A stretch of DNA of 64,000 nucleotides from Legionella impletisoli. GTDB lineage: Bacteria > Pseudomonadota > Gammaproteobacteria > Legionellales > Legionellaceae. The notes beneath the pieces were generated by a model. The model saw nothing but the letters and a program-made list of their open reading frames with translations. It searched no databases and was not told the DNA's origin. This document shows, piece after piece, positions 17,923 to 28,426 of the stretch. Numbering within the stretch: the first letter of the stretch is position 1; every line of letters starts with the position of its first letter. The DNA is taken from contig NZ_CAAAIA010000001.1 of assembly GCF_900639875.1 (NCBI RefSeq), positions 62,001 to 126,000 of the forward strand. The letters run 5' to 3'. Position numbers and translations under genes: made by a program.

Positions 17923-20900
17923 ATGCTTGATAAGCAATCACTTCATCAGCCAAAAGGCTTACGCAGAACTATCAATGATGCGTACAGAGAGGATGAATAT
18001 AGTATTGTTTCAAAGCTTATAGAACGTGCAGAATTGAATGACGAAACACAGTCGTTTGTGAAACGAGAAGCAACAAAGCTTGTTGAGCAGGTGCGCTCTG
18101 AAAGAAAAAAAAGCACCGGAATTGATTCATTTTTATCAGAATATGCACTGTCTAGTGATGAAGGCATCGCACTGATGTGTTTGGCCGAAGCGTTATTAAG
18201 AGTTCCCGATAACGCAACGATTGATGATTTAATTAAAGATAAATTAGCCAGTGCAAACTGGAAGGCCCACCGAGGTCAAAGCGAGTCTTTTTTTGTTAAC
18301 GCAACAACCTGGGCTTTAATGCTCACTGGCAAAGTGCTTTCACCCGAGAAAGCAGACTCTGTTCTCACGAAGGCCTTAATGAAGCTTATTAATCGTAGTA
18401 GCGAGGCAGTGGTTCGTAAAGCCGTTGATAAGGCAATGCGGATTATGAGCAAACAATTTGTCATGGGGCAGACCATTCAAGATGCATTAACTCGTGCGAA
18501 GAAAAAAGAAGCCATTGGTTATCGTTATTCATATGACATGCTGGGTGAGGCGGCATTGACAAGTGCCGATGCAAAACGCTATCTAGACGCCTATGCCAAT
18601 GCGATTGAGGCTATTGGTAAGGAAACAAAAGGCGAGGGAACGGTGTATTCAAATCCTGGGATTTCCATTAAGCTTTCGGCATTGCATCCTAAATATCATG
18701 AAGCACAATACGATCGCGTTCTTCAAGAATTGCCTCCTAGGTTATTGTCTCTGGCCAAGTGTGCAAAACAATATAACATCGCATTGACTGTTGACGCTGA
18801 AGAATCAGAAAGATTAGACATTTCTTTAGATGTTATTGAGCGCGTGGTTAAAGATCCGGCATTAGCAGGATGGGACGGGTTTGGAATGGCTGTGCAGTCC
18901 TATCAAAAGCGGGCATTCTATCTCTTGGATTGGGTGGCTCAATTGGCACGAGAAAACAAGCGTCGCATTATGGTCCGCTTGATAAAAGGTGCCTACTGGG
19001 ATAGTGAAATTAAAAAAACTCAAATGCAAGGGTTAGAAGAATATCCGGTCTTTACCCGAAAAGCATTTACTGATACCTCGTTTCAAGCTTGTGCTAAAAA
19101 GCTTTTAACCATGACGGATGCGATTTATCCGCAATTTGCCACCCATAACGCTTATTCAGTTGCGCTCATTCTTGGTCTAGCTGGAAACTATCGTGATTTT
19201 GAATTCCAGTGTTTGCACGGTATGGGTAATGAACTGTATGACCAGGTTGTACCGAGCAACCGCCTAGCTATTCCTTGCCGAATTTATGCTCCTGTGGGTA
19301 CGCATGAAGATTTACTTCCCTATCTCGTGCGCCGATTGCTAGAAAATGGAGCAAATTCTTCGTTTGTAAATCGTATCGTTGATGATAAAGCGCCCATTAG
19401 TAAGCTGGTTGAAGATCCTGTAGCGAAGTCAAAAGCGCTGCTTAGCAAGATGAACCAAAATATTCCTTTGCCAAAAGATATTTTTTTACCTCTTCGCAGT
19501 AATTCAATTGGAATTGATTTTACAAATCGAGAAGAAAGAGCGCGTTTACAACAGGACCTCAATCATTGGAGTGAGCAAAAATGGCAGGCTACTCCTCTTA
19601 TAAAGGACAAGTCGTTCAAGGCAGAATTGGGTCAATCTTGCTTTTCTCCACAAGCGCCTGATCGTTTTGTAGGTAATGTACTTGAAGCGACGGAAGAAGA
19701 TACAGATTGGGCACTTACTCAGGCTGTTGAGTCTTTTGCTGCTTGGAGTACTATGCCTGTCTCTCTGCGAGCGGCGATGATTCGGCAATATGCAAAGTTA
19801 TTGCAAGATAATATGACGCGATTTTTGGCCATCGCCTCTTTAGAAGCGGGTAAAACGCTCTATGATGGTGTTGCAGAAGTGCGCGAAGCAATTGATTTTT
19901 GCCATTATTACGCCACCAAGGCGGAGCAATTAATGACAAGTCCAATTGAGCTTCATGGATACACCGGAGAACGAAATGAATTATCCCTTCACCCACGGGG
20001 CGTTGTGTTATGCATCAGCCCCTGGAATTTTCCACTCGCTATTTTTACCGGTCAAGTGGTCGCGGCTTTAGTGACGGGTAATTGCGTTATTGCAAAGCCT
20101 GCTGAACAAACCCCATTAATTGCCTCTTTGGCGGTTGAGTTAATGCATAAAGCGGGGATTCCTAAGGGAGTAATTCAACTTCTTCCAGGAAAAGGCGAGA
20201 CCATTGGCGCTAAATTAGTTCAGGATAAGCGTATTAAAGGGGTTATCTTTACTGGTTCAACGCAAACGGCCGCACTCATTAATAAAACGTTGGCCACTCG
20301 GGGTGGTGAACTTATTCCTCTTATAGCGGAAACAGGCGGACAAAATGCCATGATTGTGGATTCTTCCGCATTATTGGAACAAGTGGTTATGGATGTCATT
20401 ACATCGGCCTTTGGTTCTGCTGGACAGCGATGCTCCGCGCTTCGAGTCTTATATGTTCAAGATGAAGTTTATCCTCGATTTAAAGAACTACTTAAAGGGG
20501 CAATGGCTGAGCTTGAGATTGGTGATCCTGTATTATTAAAAACGGATGTGGGGCCCGTGATTGATCAAGAAGCGCTAGATAACTTAAAAAGTCACGTGGA
20601 CAAGATGGTTCAAACTTATAAAACGATTTATCAATGCAGCGCTTCCACAAAGGGTAATGGTTATTATCTGCCTCCTATTGCATTCGAAATCGACAACATC
20701 AATGCTTTAGAAAAAGAAGTGTTTGGCCCTGTGTTACATGTGATTCGTTTTAAACGGAAGAATCTTGATGATGTAATTCATCAAATTAACAGCACTGGAT
20801 ACGGCTTAACCCTTGGAATTCATAGCCGCATTAATCAGACAGTTGAGTATATTCGGGATAGAGTTCATGTCGGGAACTGCTATGTCAATCGTAATATGAT

Positions 20901-21069
20901 TGGGGCAGTGGTGGGCTTACAGCCATTTGGAGGAGAGGGGTTGTCTGGTACGGGTCCCAAAGCAGGCGGACCTTTTTATCTACCTCGATTATGTCACGAA
21001 AGAACGTACACCGTTGACACGACCGCAGCAGGTGGCAATGCGACGCTTATGTCTATTCCTGAAGATTAA
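17923..21069 (+). CDS. putA: Bifunctional proline dehydrogenase / glutamate-semialdehyde dehydrogenase PutA (short form)
   Basis: 1048 residues. The FAD-binding TIM-barrel proline dehydrogenase occupies about 150-470 (RLIKGAYWDSEIK, RRLLENGANSSFVNRIVDD); the aldehyde dehydrogenase domain follows from about 545, with CISPWNFPLAIFTGQVVAAL, LIAETGGQNAMIVD and nucleophilic Cys in GSAGQRCSALRV. It channels proline to glutamate. E. coli PutA is 1320 residues and starts with a ribbon-helix-helix repressor domain; that domain and the C-terminal extra domain are absent, so this protein should not autoregulate. Start ATG follows GGAGG. A strong terminator follows. Confidence 0.96.
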   Translation: MLDKQSLHQPKGLRRTINDAYREDEYSIVSKLIERAELNDETQSFVKREATKLVEQVRSERKKSTGIDSFLSEYALSSDEGIALMCLAEALLRVPDNATIDDLIKDKLASANWKAHRGQSESFFVNATTWALMLTGKVLSPEKADSVLTKALMKLINRSSEAVVRKAVDKAMRIMSKQFVMGQTIQDALTRAKKKEAIGYRYSYDMLGEAALTSADAKRYLDAYANAIEAIGKETKGEGTVYSNPGISIKLSALHPKYHEAQYDRVLQELPPRLLSLAKCAKQYNIALTVDAEESERLDISLDVIERVVKDPALAGWDGFGMAVQSYQKRAFYLLDWVAQLARENKRRIMVRLIKGAYWDSEIKKTQMQGLEEYPVFTRKAFTDTSFQACAKKLLTMTDAIYPQFATHNAYSVALILGLAGNYRDFEFQCLHGMGNELYDQVVPSNRLAIPCRIYAPVGTHEDLLPYLVRRLLENGANSSFVNRIVDDKAPISKLVEDPVAKSKALLSKMNQNIPLPKDIFLPLRSNSIGIDFTNREERARLQQDLNHWSEQKWQATPLIKDKSFKAELGQSCFSPQAPDRFVGNVLEATEEDTDWALTQAVESFAAWSTMPVSLRAAMIRQYAKLLQDNMTRFLAIASLEAGKTLYDGVAEVREAIDFCHYYATKAEQLMTSPIELHGYTGERNELSLHPRGVVLCISPWNFPLAIFTGQVVAALVTGNCVIAKPAEQTPLIASLAVELMHKAGIPKGVIQLLPGKGETIGAKLVQDKRIKGVIFTGSTQTAALINKTLATRGGELIPLIAETGGQNAMIVDSSALLEQVVMDVITSAFGSAGQRCSALRVLYVQDEVYPRFKELLKGAMAELEIGDPVLLKTDVGPVIDQEALDNLKSHVDKMVQTYKTIYQCSASTKGNGYYLPPIAFEIDNINALEKEVFGPVLHVIRFKRKNLDDVIHQINSTGYGLTLGIHSRINQTVEYIRDRVHVGNCYVNRNMIGAVVGLQPFGGEGLSGTGPKAGGPFYLPRLCHERTYTVDTTAAGGNATLMSIPED

Positions 21070-21085
21070 TGAAAATTTAAATCTG

Positions 21086-21115
21086 GCCCAGCTCATGATA
21101 GCTGGGCTAACTTTT
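21086..21115. terminator. Bidirectional intrinsic terminator between putA and the APC permease
   Basis: GCCCAGCT (21086-21093) and AGCTGGGC (21100-21107) form a perfect 8-bp stem with a 6-base loop, then TAACTTTT. It separates two convergent genes. Confidence 0.75.
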
Positions 21116-21116
21116 C

Positions 21117-22487
21117 CTAACGTTTTTTGACTAAAAACCAAGGCAACACAACAAAAATAAACAAACCGCCCATTAGAAACCCCTCAAAAAACCAACGATT
21201 TCCAACTTCAATTTGATTCGGTGGTACAAAACCGATAATAATGGCTGTCACACAGCAAAGCATTCCCATTCCGGCAATTAGCCACATCATGATATTCCCT
21301 CCGGGAATTCGAAATGCCCCTACTTGGTAGGGTTTGCTATACCGAAGCCGGATGGCAGCTGCAAACATAAATAAGTATACGATGAGCGCCATTTGAGCGC
21401 ACAGATCGCTTAAAATCCAATAGGCTGCATTTATAGACTGAACCAGAATAAAAACGGTACTGAGCACCATAAAAATTAAGCCTTGGATGACTAAAATAGG
21501 AACAGGAGCACCATGCTGATTTACTTTGGAAAATACAGCCGGAAGGGAGCCATCCCGAGCGGAAACTAATAATCCCTTGGTTGGGCCAATAATCCATGCT
21601 GCAACCCCACTTAAGCCGCCAATAATAATAAATGCCGCGGTTAAGTAAGTCATCCACGGCATGTGATACGCGTTAAAGAAGATGGCAAACGCATCAATGA
21701 GCCCCGAAACCACACTTAATTGTGTTTGTGGAACGACGATGACAATCGCTAAGGAGCCTAATACAAGAGTTAAAAAAATTAAAATGGTTGAATAAAATAA
21801 AGCACGAGGATAGTCTCGTTGGGGGTTTTTTACTTCCTCAGCATGAACGGCTGACATTTCAATCCCTAATAATCCAAATAAGACCGCTGAAAAAAGCGAT
21901 AAATTTCCAATGGAAGAAAAGTCTGGGATCCAGGATAATTGAGGATCAAAAGCATACGGATTACCCTGAAAAATCCAGAAAGCGCCTAAAATAATAATTC
22001 CTATCATCGGGATTAAGGTTCCTACTATAGCTCCGATGATGCTCACCAACCCTGAAATTTTCATTCCAAAACAGTTTAAGAGGGTAAAAATCCAAAACAA
22101 ACCATAAATGGTTAGTAATAGAAAGAGCTTATGCTGTGCTAATTGTGGTGCGAACAAATACGCAATGGTTGCGGCAATGAAGGCAAGAATCGTAGGGTAC
22201 CAAACCACGTTGTATATCCACTGCAGCCATATGGTAATAAAACCAGCCCGTCTTCCAAATGCTTCTCGAACCCAAATATAAATCCCGCCTGTCTCTGGGA
22301 AAGCGGTGGCAAGCTCAGCTGAAACTAAAGCGACAGGAATAAAAAAAGCGATTGCAGCGACAGAGTAGTAAAAAACCAGTGATAGTCCTAAGGTTGCAGT
22401 TAATGGCAATGTGCGCAAACTATCAACGGCAATGACGTTAATCATGACCAAGGTAAAAACACTTAATACTCGCTTAGATTGCCGCAC
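21117..22487 (-). CDS. APC superfamily amino-acid permease/antiporter
   Basis: 456 residues with about 12 hydrophobic segments. The start (VFTLVMINVIAVDSLRTLP) and AELATAFPETGGIYIWVREAFG in TM2-3 match the amino-acid/polyamine/GABA-glutamate antiporter branch of the APC superfamily. EMSAVHAEEVKNPQRDYPRA in the middle is the conserved cytoplasmic loop after TM6. It is an inner-membrane transporter. Its position next to putA suggests an amino-acid substrate, but the substrate cannot be read from the sequence. Confidence 0.85.
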   Translation of the reverse strand: MRQSKRVLSVFTLVMINVIAVDSLRTLPLTATLGLSLVFYYSVAAIAFFIPVALVSAELATAFPETGGIYIWVREAFGRRAGFITIWLQWIYNVVWYPTILAFIAATIAYLFAPQLAQHKLFLLLTIYGLFWIFTLLNCFGMKISGLVSIIGAIVGTLIPMIGIIILGAFWIFQGNPYAFDPQLSWIPDFSSIGNLSLFSAVLFGLLGIEMSAVHAEEVKNPQRDYPRALFYSTILIFLTLVLGSLAIVIVVPQTQLSVVSGLIDAFAIFFNAYHMPWMTYLTAAFIIIGGLSGVAAWIIGPTKGLLVSARDGSLPAVFSKVNQHGAPVPILVIQGLIFMVLSTVFILVQSINAAYWILSDLCAQMALIVYLFMFAAAIRLRYSKPYQVGAFRIPGGNIMMWLIAGMGMLCCVTAIIIGFVPPNQIEVGNRWFFEGFLMGGLFIFVVLPWFLVKKR

Positions 22488-22587
22488 GTAAAATCCTTAA
22501 AAACACTTAGGGTTAAAATCTATACTTATCTTTGATTCAAAGCGTATATTACTAAAGGTGAAATAATGGTGTGTTTTTATAGTGCAG

Positions 22588-23880
22588 TCAATGAATTTCT
22601 TTTTCAATACGTGCGAGTTCAACTTCTCGCTCTTTAATTGCGTCTTGATCATGGCCGGTAAATTTTAAATCTTCTATGTAATTGCTTAGTTCATGTGCTT
22701 GATTTAAGATAGCTTGCCTAAGCGGCTCCCGTTTTAATAGTTTAGCAACATTTATGATCATGTCATATATTGCAAGAATAATCGTCACATCATCTTTCGC
22801 GGCTTGACGTAAACGACTTAGAGCAGCATCAATGATCCCTTCATATGTAAAGGATTTATACGTGACCAAAGTGATTTTATCTTCTACTATTGCGTTGTAT
22901 TCTAAATCTTCATACTTATCAACATATATTAATAATTTTCCAATCGAAAAGGTACAATCTCTAGCCGTATAGGGATCATTAATACCAGGGGAGAGTGCTC
23001 GAACGGCAATTTCTGCAATTTGATCAAATCCATATTCGATATCTTGGCTAATCACTCTTCTATCCAAAATATTAATTGAATACTTTAATGACGAAATTTG
23101 CTTTTCAATATTTTTATTTTTTCCTTTTATATAAATTCGCATTAAAGCATTCTTCTCATAAACATAATCCCCTGGCTTGAAACAAACATGAATACGTAAA
23201 TCGTTTTCCTGAGCAATGTTTTTGATTGTTTCATAATCCACACCATGTATATAACCATTTTGATCACTGCACACGAGTTGATCGGTTTTAATTGTTTTTG
23301 AGATTTTTCGTTTTTTTCTATTCTTACTTGTTGACTTACTATAATTTAGGTTAATCGCCTTTTCAGTTTGGTTTACAACTAACTTAAGTAACCCATCAAT
23401 CCGAATGGATTTAATCACATAATTAATAAATATGACTAAAATAAAAAGACAGGTTATGGTTAAGATAAACGCATAGACCGTTTGAATCCCTCTTATCGTA
23501 TCACTCGTAGGATAGTAGATGCAGTATAGACAGAAAATAAAAGTTCCCAAGAATAACCCTAAGGTAAATTGTGCAATTTTAGAGTGAAGAAAATTTGGGA
23601 GCAAACGAGGACCGTATTGAGTGGCAACACTGGATAAAATCAGCATGCTAATTGAGAAGGTTACCCCGATTAATGTCATCAGCGAACTCGCCATGATCAT
23701 AAGAATGGTTTGCTGACGTGTTTGGGTTATTGAAACGCCTTCACCAAATATATAATTATATTCTAGGCTTAATGAAACCCCAATTGCATTCATAACGAAA
23801 CAAATCACCACAGGTAAAAACCAGGGTTTTTCCAACAACAGAGAAAGTCTTTGTTGTTTGGAACGGGTCAAAATAGCCAC
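22588..23880 (-). CDS. DUF2254 predicted membrane protein
   Basis: 430 residues. Four hydrophobic segments lie in the first 160 residues (near 18-38, 60-85, 105-122 and 132-153); a long soluble C-terminal region follows with EIAVRALSPGINDPYTARDC near residue 295, the hallmark of DUF2254 (COG4325). The function of the family is unknown; its architecture suggests an inner-membrane protein with a cytoplasmic domain. A basic linker (about 180-200) separates the two parts. Monocistronic. Confidence 0.8.
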   Translation of the reverse strand: MAILTRSKQQRLSLLLEKPWFLPVVICFVMNAIGVSLSLEYNYIFGEGVSITQTRQQTILMIMASSLMTLIGVTFSISMLILSSVATQYGPRLLPNFLHSKIAQFTLGLFLGTFIFCLYCIYYPTSDTIRGIQTVYAFILTITCLFILVIFINYVIKSIRIDGLLKLVVNQTEKAINLNYSKSTSKNRKKRKISKTIKTDQLVCSDQNGYIHGVDYETIKNIAQENDLRIHVCFKPGDYVYEKNALMRIYIKGKNKNIEKQISSLKYSINILDRRVISQDIEYGFDQIAEIAVRALSPGINDPYTARDCTFSIGKLLIYVDKYEDLEYNAIVEDKITLVTYKSFTYEGIIDAALSRLRQAAKDDVTIILAIYDMIINVAKLLKREPLRQAILNQAHELSNYIEDLKFTGHDQDAIKEREVELARIEKEIH

Positions 23881-24369
23881 TGACTGTCCTTAGTTGGCGA
23901 AAGAGAAATAATTTTTTGCAATTATTATTAAAATAGCAGATTTTTCAAATAAATGAGGGCTTTCTATATTTAAGTAGTAGTTAGAATACTTGCATGAAAG
24001 CCTAACAATAGGCTCCAGAGCCTTATGAAGGAGAGTTCGACAGAAACGTCATTTATGACTTTTGTAGTGCCAAACGAGCGTTATCCCGTAAAAATGCGAA
24101 GCTTTTTGTATGGGATCCATTCAAAATAAGCCCGTTCGATATCCGCAAAATTTGGAATTTTGGTATCGAACTTATATTAATTAACGTCAAGATCGACAGG
24201 ATCCTTGTGTAAAGCCCAAATCTTCTACACATCTTAAGCCTACGTCACCCAGTCAAGCCGTGTGGCGTAGGCTTAAGATGTGTCAAGAGAGCATAAAGCA
24301 GGGCTCGTAGGCAAAAAGCGTGTAATGTTCAAAAATTAGATACGCCTGCCCTCCCTGAACACGATTGAT
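23881..24369. other. 489-base intergenic region with several palindromes downstream of acnA
   Basis: Lies downstream of acnA and upstream of the DUF2254 gene, both on the minus strand. It contains GTTCGATA (24134-24141)/TATCGAAC (24164-24171) with an inner AAAATT/AATTTT, and a perfect 18-bp inverted repeat at 24227-24283. No ORF with a ribosome-binding site was seen. No tRNA-like cloverleaf was recognised. Confidence 0.45.
24227..24283. repeat. Perfect 18-bp inverted repeat with 21-base loop
   Basis: ACACATCTTAAGCCTACG (24227-24244) is exactly inverted at 24266-24283. No T run follows on either strand, so it is not a standard terminator. It is a candidate palindromic mobile element or RNA 3'-end structure of the acnA transcript. 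Confidence 0.7.
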
Positions 24370-27045
24370 CTAAGCAATTAAATTGCGTAATACATACTGT
24401 AAAATGCCACCATGTCGATAGTATGCAAGCTCATTCGCGGTATCAATCCGGCACAGCACTTCAATTTGATCCTGGTTGCCATCTTGATGCGTGATGGTTA
24501 CTGGAATAATTGAGCCGGGTTTTAGATCATCATTGACTTGAATACTCACTCGTTCGCTGCCGTTTAGGTTCAACGATTTACGAGTCGTACCAGGCATAAA
24601 TTGCAGAGGCAAAACGCCCATTCCAATTAGGTTTGAACGATGAATCCGCTCAAAACTTTCCGTGATAACCGCTTTGACTCCTAGCAAGTTGGTTCCTTTA
24701 GCAGCCCAGTCGCGTGAAGATCCGGTTCCATATTCCTTTCCAGCGATGACTACGAGTGGGTGATTAGCTTCTTGATACTTCATGGCGGCATCAAAAATCG
24801 ACATGATTTCACCCGAAGGAATATGTTTAGTAAATCCTCCTTCAATATCCGGTGTCATTTCATTGCGAATGCGGATATTGGCAAACGTACCTCGCATCAT
24901 TACTTCGTGATTTCCTCGACGTGAACCATAAGAGTTAAAGTCCTTTTCGTTGACTCCTTTCGACTTTAAATACAGTCCAGCAGGTGAGTTGGCTTTAATC
25001 GCTCCAGCTGGCGAAATATGATCGGTGGTGATGGAGTCACCTAATAAAGCCAGAACATAGGCATCATTGACCGATTTAATTGCCAGAGGTTTATCTGACA
25101 AGTTTTCGAAAAATGGCGGATATTGAATGTATGTGGAATTATCATCCCAGGCATAGGTTTTACCAGAACCCACGTTAATAGCCTGCCATAGTTCATCACC
25201 TTTAAAAACTTCAGCATATTCTTTTTGGAACATGCTTCCACTGACTTTCGCTACTTCTGCAGCGACTTCGGCATTGGATGGCCAAATATCTTTTAAGTAA
25301 ACATCATTACCAGATTGGTCTTTACCAAGTGGACTTTTACTAAGATCAAGTGTGGTTGAGCCGGCTAATGCATATGCCACAACCAGTGGAGGAGAAGCGA
25401 GCCAGTTGGCACGAACTTGTGGATGAACTCGTCCTTCAAAGTTTCGATTTCCGGATAAGACAGAACTGACGACCAAATCATACTTCGAAATAGCTTCTGA
25501 GATAGGATCAGGCAGTGGACCTGAGTTTCCGATACAAGTTGTACAGCCATATCCAACTAAATTAAACCCAAGCTCATCAAGATAGCTTTGTAACCCAGCA
25601 AGTTTTAAATAATCCGTAACCACTTTTGAACCCGGAGCTAGAGAAGATTTAACCCATGGTTTTCTTTGTAGTCCCTTTTCAACGGCTTTTTTAGCGACTA
25701 ATCCGGCAGCCATTAATACACTTGGATTTGAAGTGTTGGTGCAGCTGGTAATTGCTGCAATAACCACGACGCCGTGTTTAAGAGCATAGGATTCCTTATC
25801 AACTGCAAATTCACTGTTTTTTTCTTTTTCTTTATCGGATTGCTTCAAAAACGCATCAAACTCTTCGGGTAATGTTCTTAAATTTACCTTGTCTTGTGGG
25901 CGTTTAGGTCCAGCAAGAGATGGTTCAACCGTGCTTAAATCAAGTGATAAAGTATCTGTAAAGACTGGTTCCTCACTACCGTTTTCATACCATAATCCTT
26001 GCTCTTTGCAATAGGCTTCTACCAAAGCAATGGTATGCTCATCACGGCCAGTCAAGCGCATATAACGCAATGTTTCCTTGTCGACAGGGAAAAATCCGCA
26101 GGTTGCACCATACTCTGGCGCCATATTGGAAATGGTTGCGCGATCGGCTAAGGGTAAATCAGCAAGACCTGGGCCATAAAATTCAACAAATTTACCGACG
26201 ACACCTTTTTTTCGGAGCATTTGGGTAACGGTTAATACCAAGTCAGTCGCTGTAATGCCTTCTCGTAATTTTCCAGTCAATTTAAAGCCAATGACTTCGG
26301 GGATGAGCATAGAAACTGGCTGTCCAAGCATGGCAGCTTCTGCTTCAATACCTCCCACTCCCCAACCGAGTACACCCAAGCCATTAATCATGGTGGTATG
26401 AGAATCTGTGCCTACAAGCGTATCTGGATAAGCATATGTTATGCCATCAACTTCCGTACTCCAAACGGTTTTACCTAAGTATTCCAGGTTTACTTGGTGG
26501 CAAATTCCTGTACCTGGCGGAACCACTTGAAAATTAGCGAATGCTTTTTGTCCCCAGCGCAAAAATTCGTAGCGTTCTTTGTTGCGCTCGATTTCAATGG
26601 CCGTGTTAATCTTCATCGCGTCTTCGGTTGCAAAGCGATCAACCATAATGGAGTGATCAATAACTAAATCAACAGGGGAAAGGGGAGATATCTTTTCTGC
26701 TTTACCCCCCATTTTTTCAATCGCTGTTCGCATGGCGGCTAAGTCCACAACCGCTGGCACACCAGTAAAATCTTGCATCAGGACTCGCGCAGGTCGATAA
26801 GCGATTTCATGTTGTGATGTTTTTTTATCAAGCCATGCGGCAATGGCTTCAATATCTTCCGACTTAACCGTGTCACCGTCTTCAAAGCGGAGTAAGTTTT
26901 CTAACAATACTTTCAAAGAGTAGGGCAGGCGGCTAATGCCTTTAAAATGATTCGCTTCGGCTTCTTTTAAACTAAAGTAATGATAAGTTTTACCATCTAC
27001 TTGCATCTGGCGCTTAGTGGACAGACTATCTTGCCCTGCTTTCAT
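24370..27045 (-). CDS. acnA: Aconitate hydratase A
   Basis: 891 residues, the AcnA/IRP1 class. Cys ligands of the 4Fe-4S cluster appear in [15 protein letters not shown] and [34 protein letters not shown] and the C-terminal swivel motif [16 protein letters not shown] are intact. It interconverts citrate and isocitrate and, in organisms with PrpBCD but no AcnD, may also hydrate 2-methyl-cis-aconitate in the methylcitrate cycle (known for some aconitases; inferred here, as prpBCD lie at 37631-41077). Monocistronic. Confidence 0.97.
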   Translation of the reverse strand: MKAGQDSLSTKRQMQVDGKTYHYFSLKEAEANHFKGISRLPYSLKVLLENLLRFEDGDTVKSEDIEAIAAWLDKKTSQHEIAYRPARVLMQDFTGVPAVVDLAAMRTAIEKMGGKAEKISPLSPVDLVIDHSIMVDRFATEDAMKINTAIEIERNKERYEFLRWGQKAFANFQVVPPGTGICHQVNLEYLGKTVWSTEVDGITYAYPDTLVGTDSHTTMINGLGVLGWGVGGIEAEAAMLGQPVSMLIPEVIGFKLTGKLREGITATDLVLTVTQMLRKKGVVGKFVEFYGPGLADLPLADRATISNMAPEYGATCGFFPVDKETLRYMRLTGRDEHTIALVEAYCKEQGLWYENGSEEPVFTDTLSLDLSTVEPSLAGPKRPQDKVNLRTLPEEFDAFLKQSDKEKEKNSEFAVDKESYALKHGVVVIAAITSCTNTSNPSVLMAAGLVAKKAVEKGLQRKPWVKSSLAPGSKVVTDYLKLAGLQSYLDELGFNLVGYGCTTCIGNSGPLPDPISEAISKYDLVVSSVLSGNRNFEGRVHPQVRANWLASPPLVVAYALAGSTTLDLSKSPLGKDQSGNDVYLKDIWPSNAEVAAEVAKVSGSMFQKEYAEVFKGDELWQAINVGSGKTYAWDDNSTYIQYPPFFENLSDKPLAIKSVNDAYVLALLGDSITTDHISPAGAIKANSPAGLYLKSKGVNEKDFNSYGSRRGNHEVMMRGTFANIRIRNEMTPDIEGGFTKHIPSGEIMSIFDAAMKYQEANHPLVVIAGKEYGTGSSRDWAAKGTNLLGVKAVITESFERIHRSNLIGMGVLPLQFMPGTTRKSLNLNGSERVSIQVNDDLKPGSIIPVTITHQDGNQDQIEVLCRIDTANELAYYRHGGILQYVLRNLIA

Positions 27046-27215
27046 ATATCAGCTCCTGAAATCTAAAAATCGCAATCATAGCCCAAATTCAAAAGATTTT
27101 CATATAATCTCTTGCTCGTAATCAGGACAAAATCAAACTTTGATTATAGAGTGTAATATTTGCGTTGTTTCCGTGCAGAAGAAAGCTCTGAAAGCAGTCG
27201 ATGCTTGATTAAATT

Positions 27216-27557
27216 TTAGTAGCATTCATGTGTACATTTAAGCGTTCTACCTAGTCGGTCAACAAGACAGCTTCGATAACAATGAGAACTTATTTTATAC
27301 CAATTAGTCCAGTAGGAAAAATTAACATCGTGAGCAGGAGTATGATGGAGATGGACGTGGGTCGGTACGTAATGATAATGATGGGGCGAATAATGAATGT
27401 GGGCCGGATGCTGTAAATAGTAAGGATGGTGAGGATGATAAACTTCTTCCGCGTAATGGGCATTAACAATATTTGAAAATAAAATGCCAATTAAAACAAT
27501 CGATGTCGCTATGAATATAATCCGCTTGCTATTTTTAGTCCTTATGCGAGTAATCAT
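27216..27557 (-). CDS. Small exported His/Tyr-rich protein, function unknown
   Basis: 113 residues. A basic start (RIRTKNSKR) and hydrophobic helix (about 13-32) form a signal peptide or anchor, with cleavage plausible at VNA-HY. The mature part has 17 histidines, many in HxH, HH and HPHH clusters, with Tyr and Pro between, then a C-terminal region with four Cys (HCYRSC and CTHEC). Such composition suggests metal binding in the periplasm; this is inference. It is divergent from the Cys-rich lipoprotein at 27694. The frame is open without a competitor, and the signal peptide supports reality. Confidence 0.6.
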   Translation of the reverse strand: MITRIRTKNSKRIIFIATSIVLIGILFSNIVNAHYAEEVYHPHHPYYLQHPAHIHYSPHHYHYVPTHVHLHHTPAHDVNFSYWTNWYKISSHCYRSCLVDRLGRTLKCTHECY

Positions 27558-27693
27558 GATTTAATCCATTTTTTAATCATCCTTTTTATAGTATAGCAAA
27601 AGACAAGTTTACGGAACAAATCCGAATCAATTTGTATAAACACGAATCATAAATTATAATAAAAGTACTCTCTCAAATGACAAGGAAGCAATT

Positions 27694-27864
27694 ATGAGAA
27701 GGTATATTATTGGATTCACACTATTCGTTTCAACTTTAGCACTTGGTGGCTGTGGGGTATATACCGCATCATGCGGTGCAACGTGTGCAAGGCCTGTGGC
27801 AACCTATACTACGTGTTGTGCAACATGTAATCCTTGCTATGGTTATGGATACGGTTGGTATTAA
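27694..27864 (+). CDS. Small Cys-rich lipoprotein, function unknown
   Basis: 56 residues, preceded by AAGGAA seven bases before the ATG (27694). MRRYIIGFTLFVSTLALGGC is a signal peptide ending in a lipobox-like LGGC with lipidated Cys20. The 36-residue mature peptide contains Cys at 20, 27, 31, 41, 42, 45 and 48, and ends with Gly/Tyr repeats (YGYGYGWY). It has a terminator directly after the stop. Transcribed away from the His-rich protein, with a shared 136-base promoter region. Metal or thiol chemistry in the envelope is a guess from composition. Confidence 0.65.
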   Translation: MRRYIIGFTLFVSTLALGGCGVYTASCGATCARPVATYTTCCATCNPCYGYGYGWY

Positions 27865-27881
27865 CATGTTCTCTGCATAGT

Positions 27882-27912
27882 AAAGCATCCGCACGACTTC
27901 AGCGGGTGCTTT
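27882..27912. terminator. Intrinsic terminator shared by the Cys-rich lipoprotein and uspA genes
   Basis: AAAGCATCCGC (27882-27892) pairs with GCGGGTGCTTT (27902-27912), 11 bp with one G-U, loop 9. The 3' arm runs into the uspA-type stop codon on the other strand. Confidence 0.65.
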
Positions 27913-28330
27913 ATGTTTTGAGGGTGAGAACGTCGCAAGGTGCTTTTTGCACCACTGCATGGGCTGTGCTGCCTAAAAATTGAGGTAGCTGATTGGGTTC
28001 ATGGCTACCAACAATCACTAATTCACAAGACAATTGCTGAATACTATTCAAGACATGCATTTTTATTGAGCCCACTTCAACAAATTGTCGCTCCGTTGGT
28101 ATATTTAATGCTTCGCCTAATACACTCATTACCGCACGAGCATCGTCCTTTCTAGGTTTATCAAATTCAGCAAATCCTAGACTTTGTGCAATTTGTAGTG
28201 AAGCTGGAGGTTCAATGACGTGGAGCAAATAAAGTTTTGCATCAAAGAGTTTGGCAAACTCAACTGCTTTTTCACATAAATGAAAATGGCTTTCACTTAA
28301 ATCGGTTGGGTGCAATATCGTTTTATACAC
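27911..28330 (-). CDS. Universal stress protein (UspA family)
   Basis: 139 residues. ILHPTDLSESHFHLCEKAVEFA at the start (first 18 residues of the alpha/beta core) and VIVGSHEPNQLPQFLGSTA near 112, the G-x(2-3)-G-x(9)-GS/T nucleotide-binding loop (weakly kept), identify a single Usp domain. LYLLHVIEPP is the second strand. Usp proteins are cytosolic and respond to stress or stationary phase. It lies downstream of folK across a structured repeat. Specific role unknown. Confidence 0.85.
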   Translation of the reverse strand: MYKTILHPTDLSESHFHLCEKAVEFAKLFDAKLYLLHVIEPPASLQIAQSLGFAEFDKPRKDDARAVMSVLGEALNIPTERQFVEVGSIKMHVLNSIQQLSCELVIVGSHEPNQLPQFLGSTAHAVVQKAPCDVLTLKT

Positions 28331-28426
28331 AACTCCCTCGCGTTGGCTATTAAGTATGGATTCAGTTTAATCGATTTAGAAGGATGGGACCAGTAGGTAA
28401 ATGTTCTTGCGAATAACTCTCGCCCG

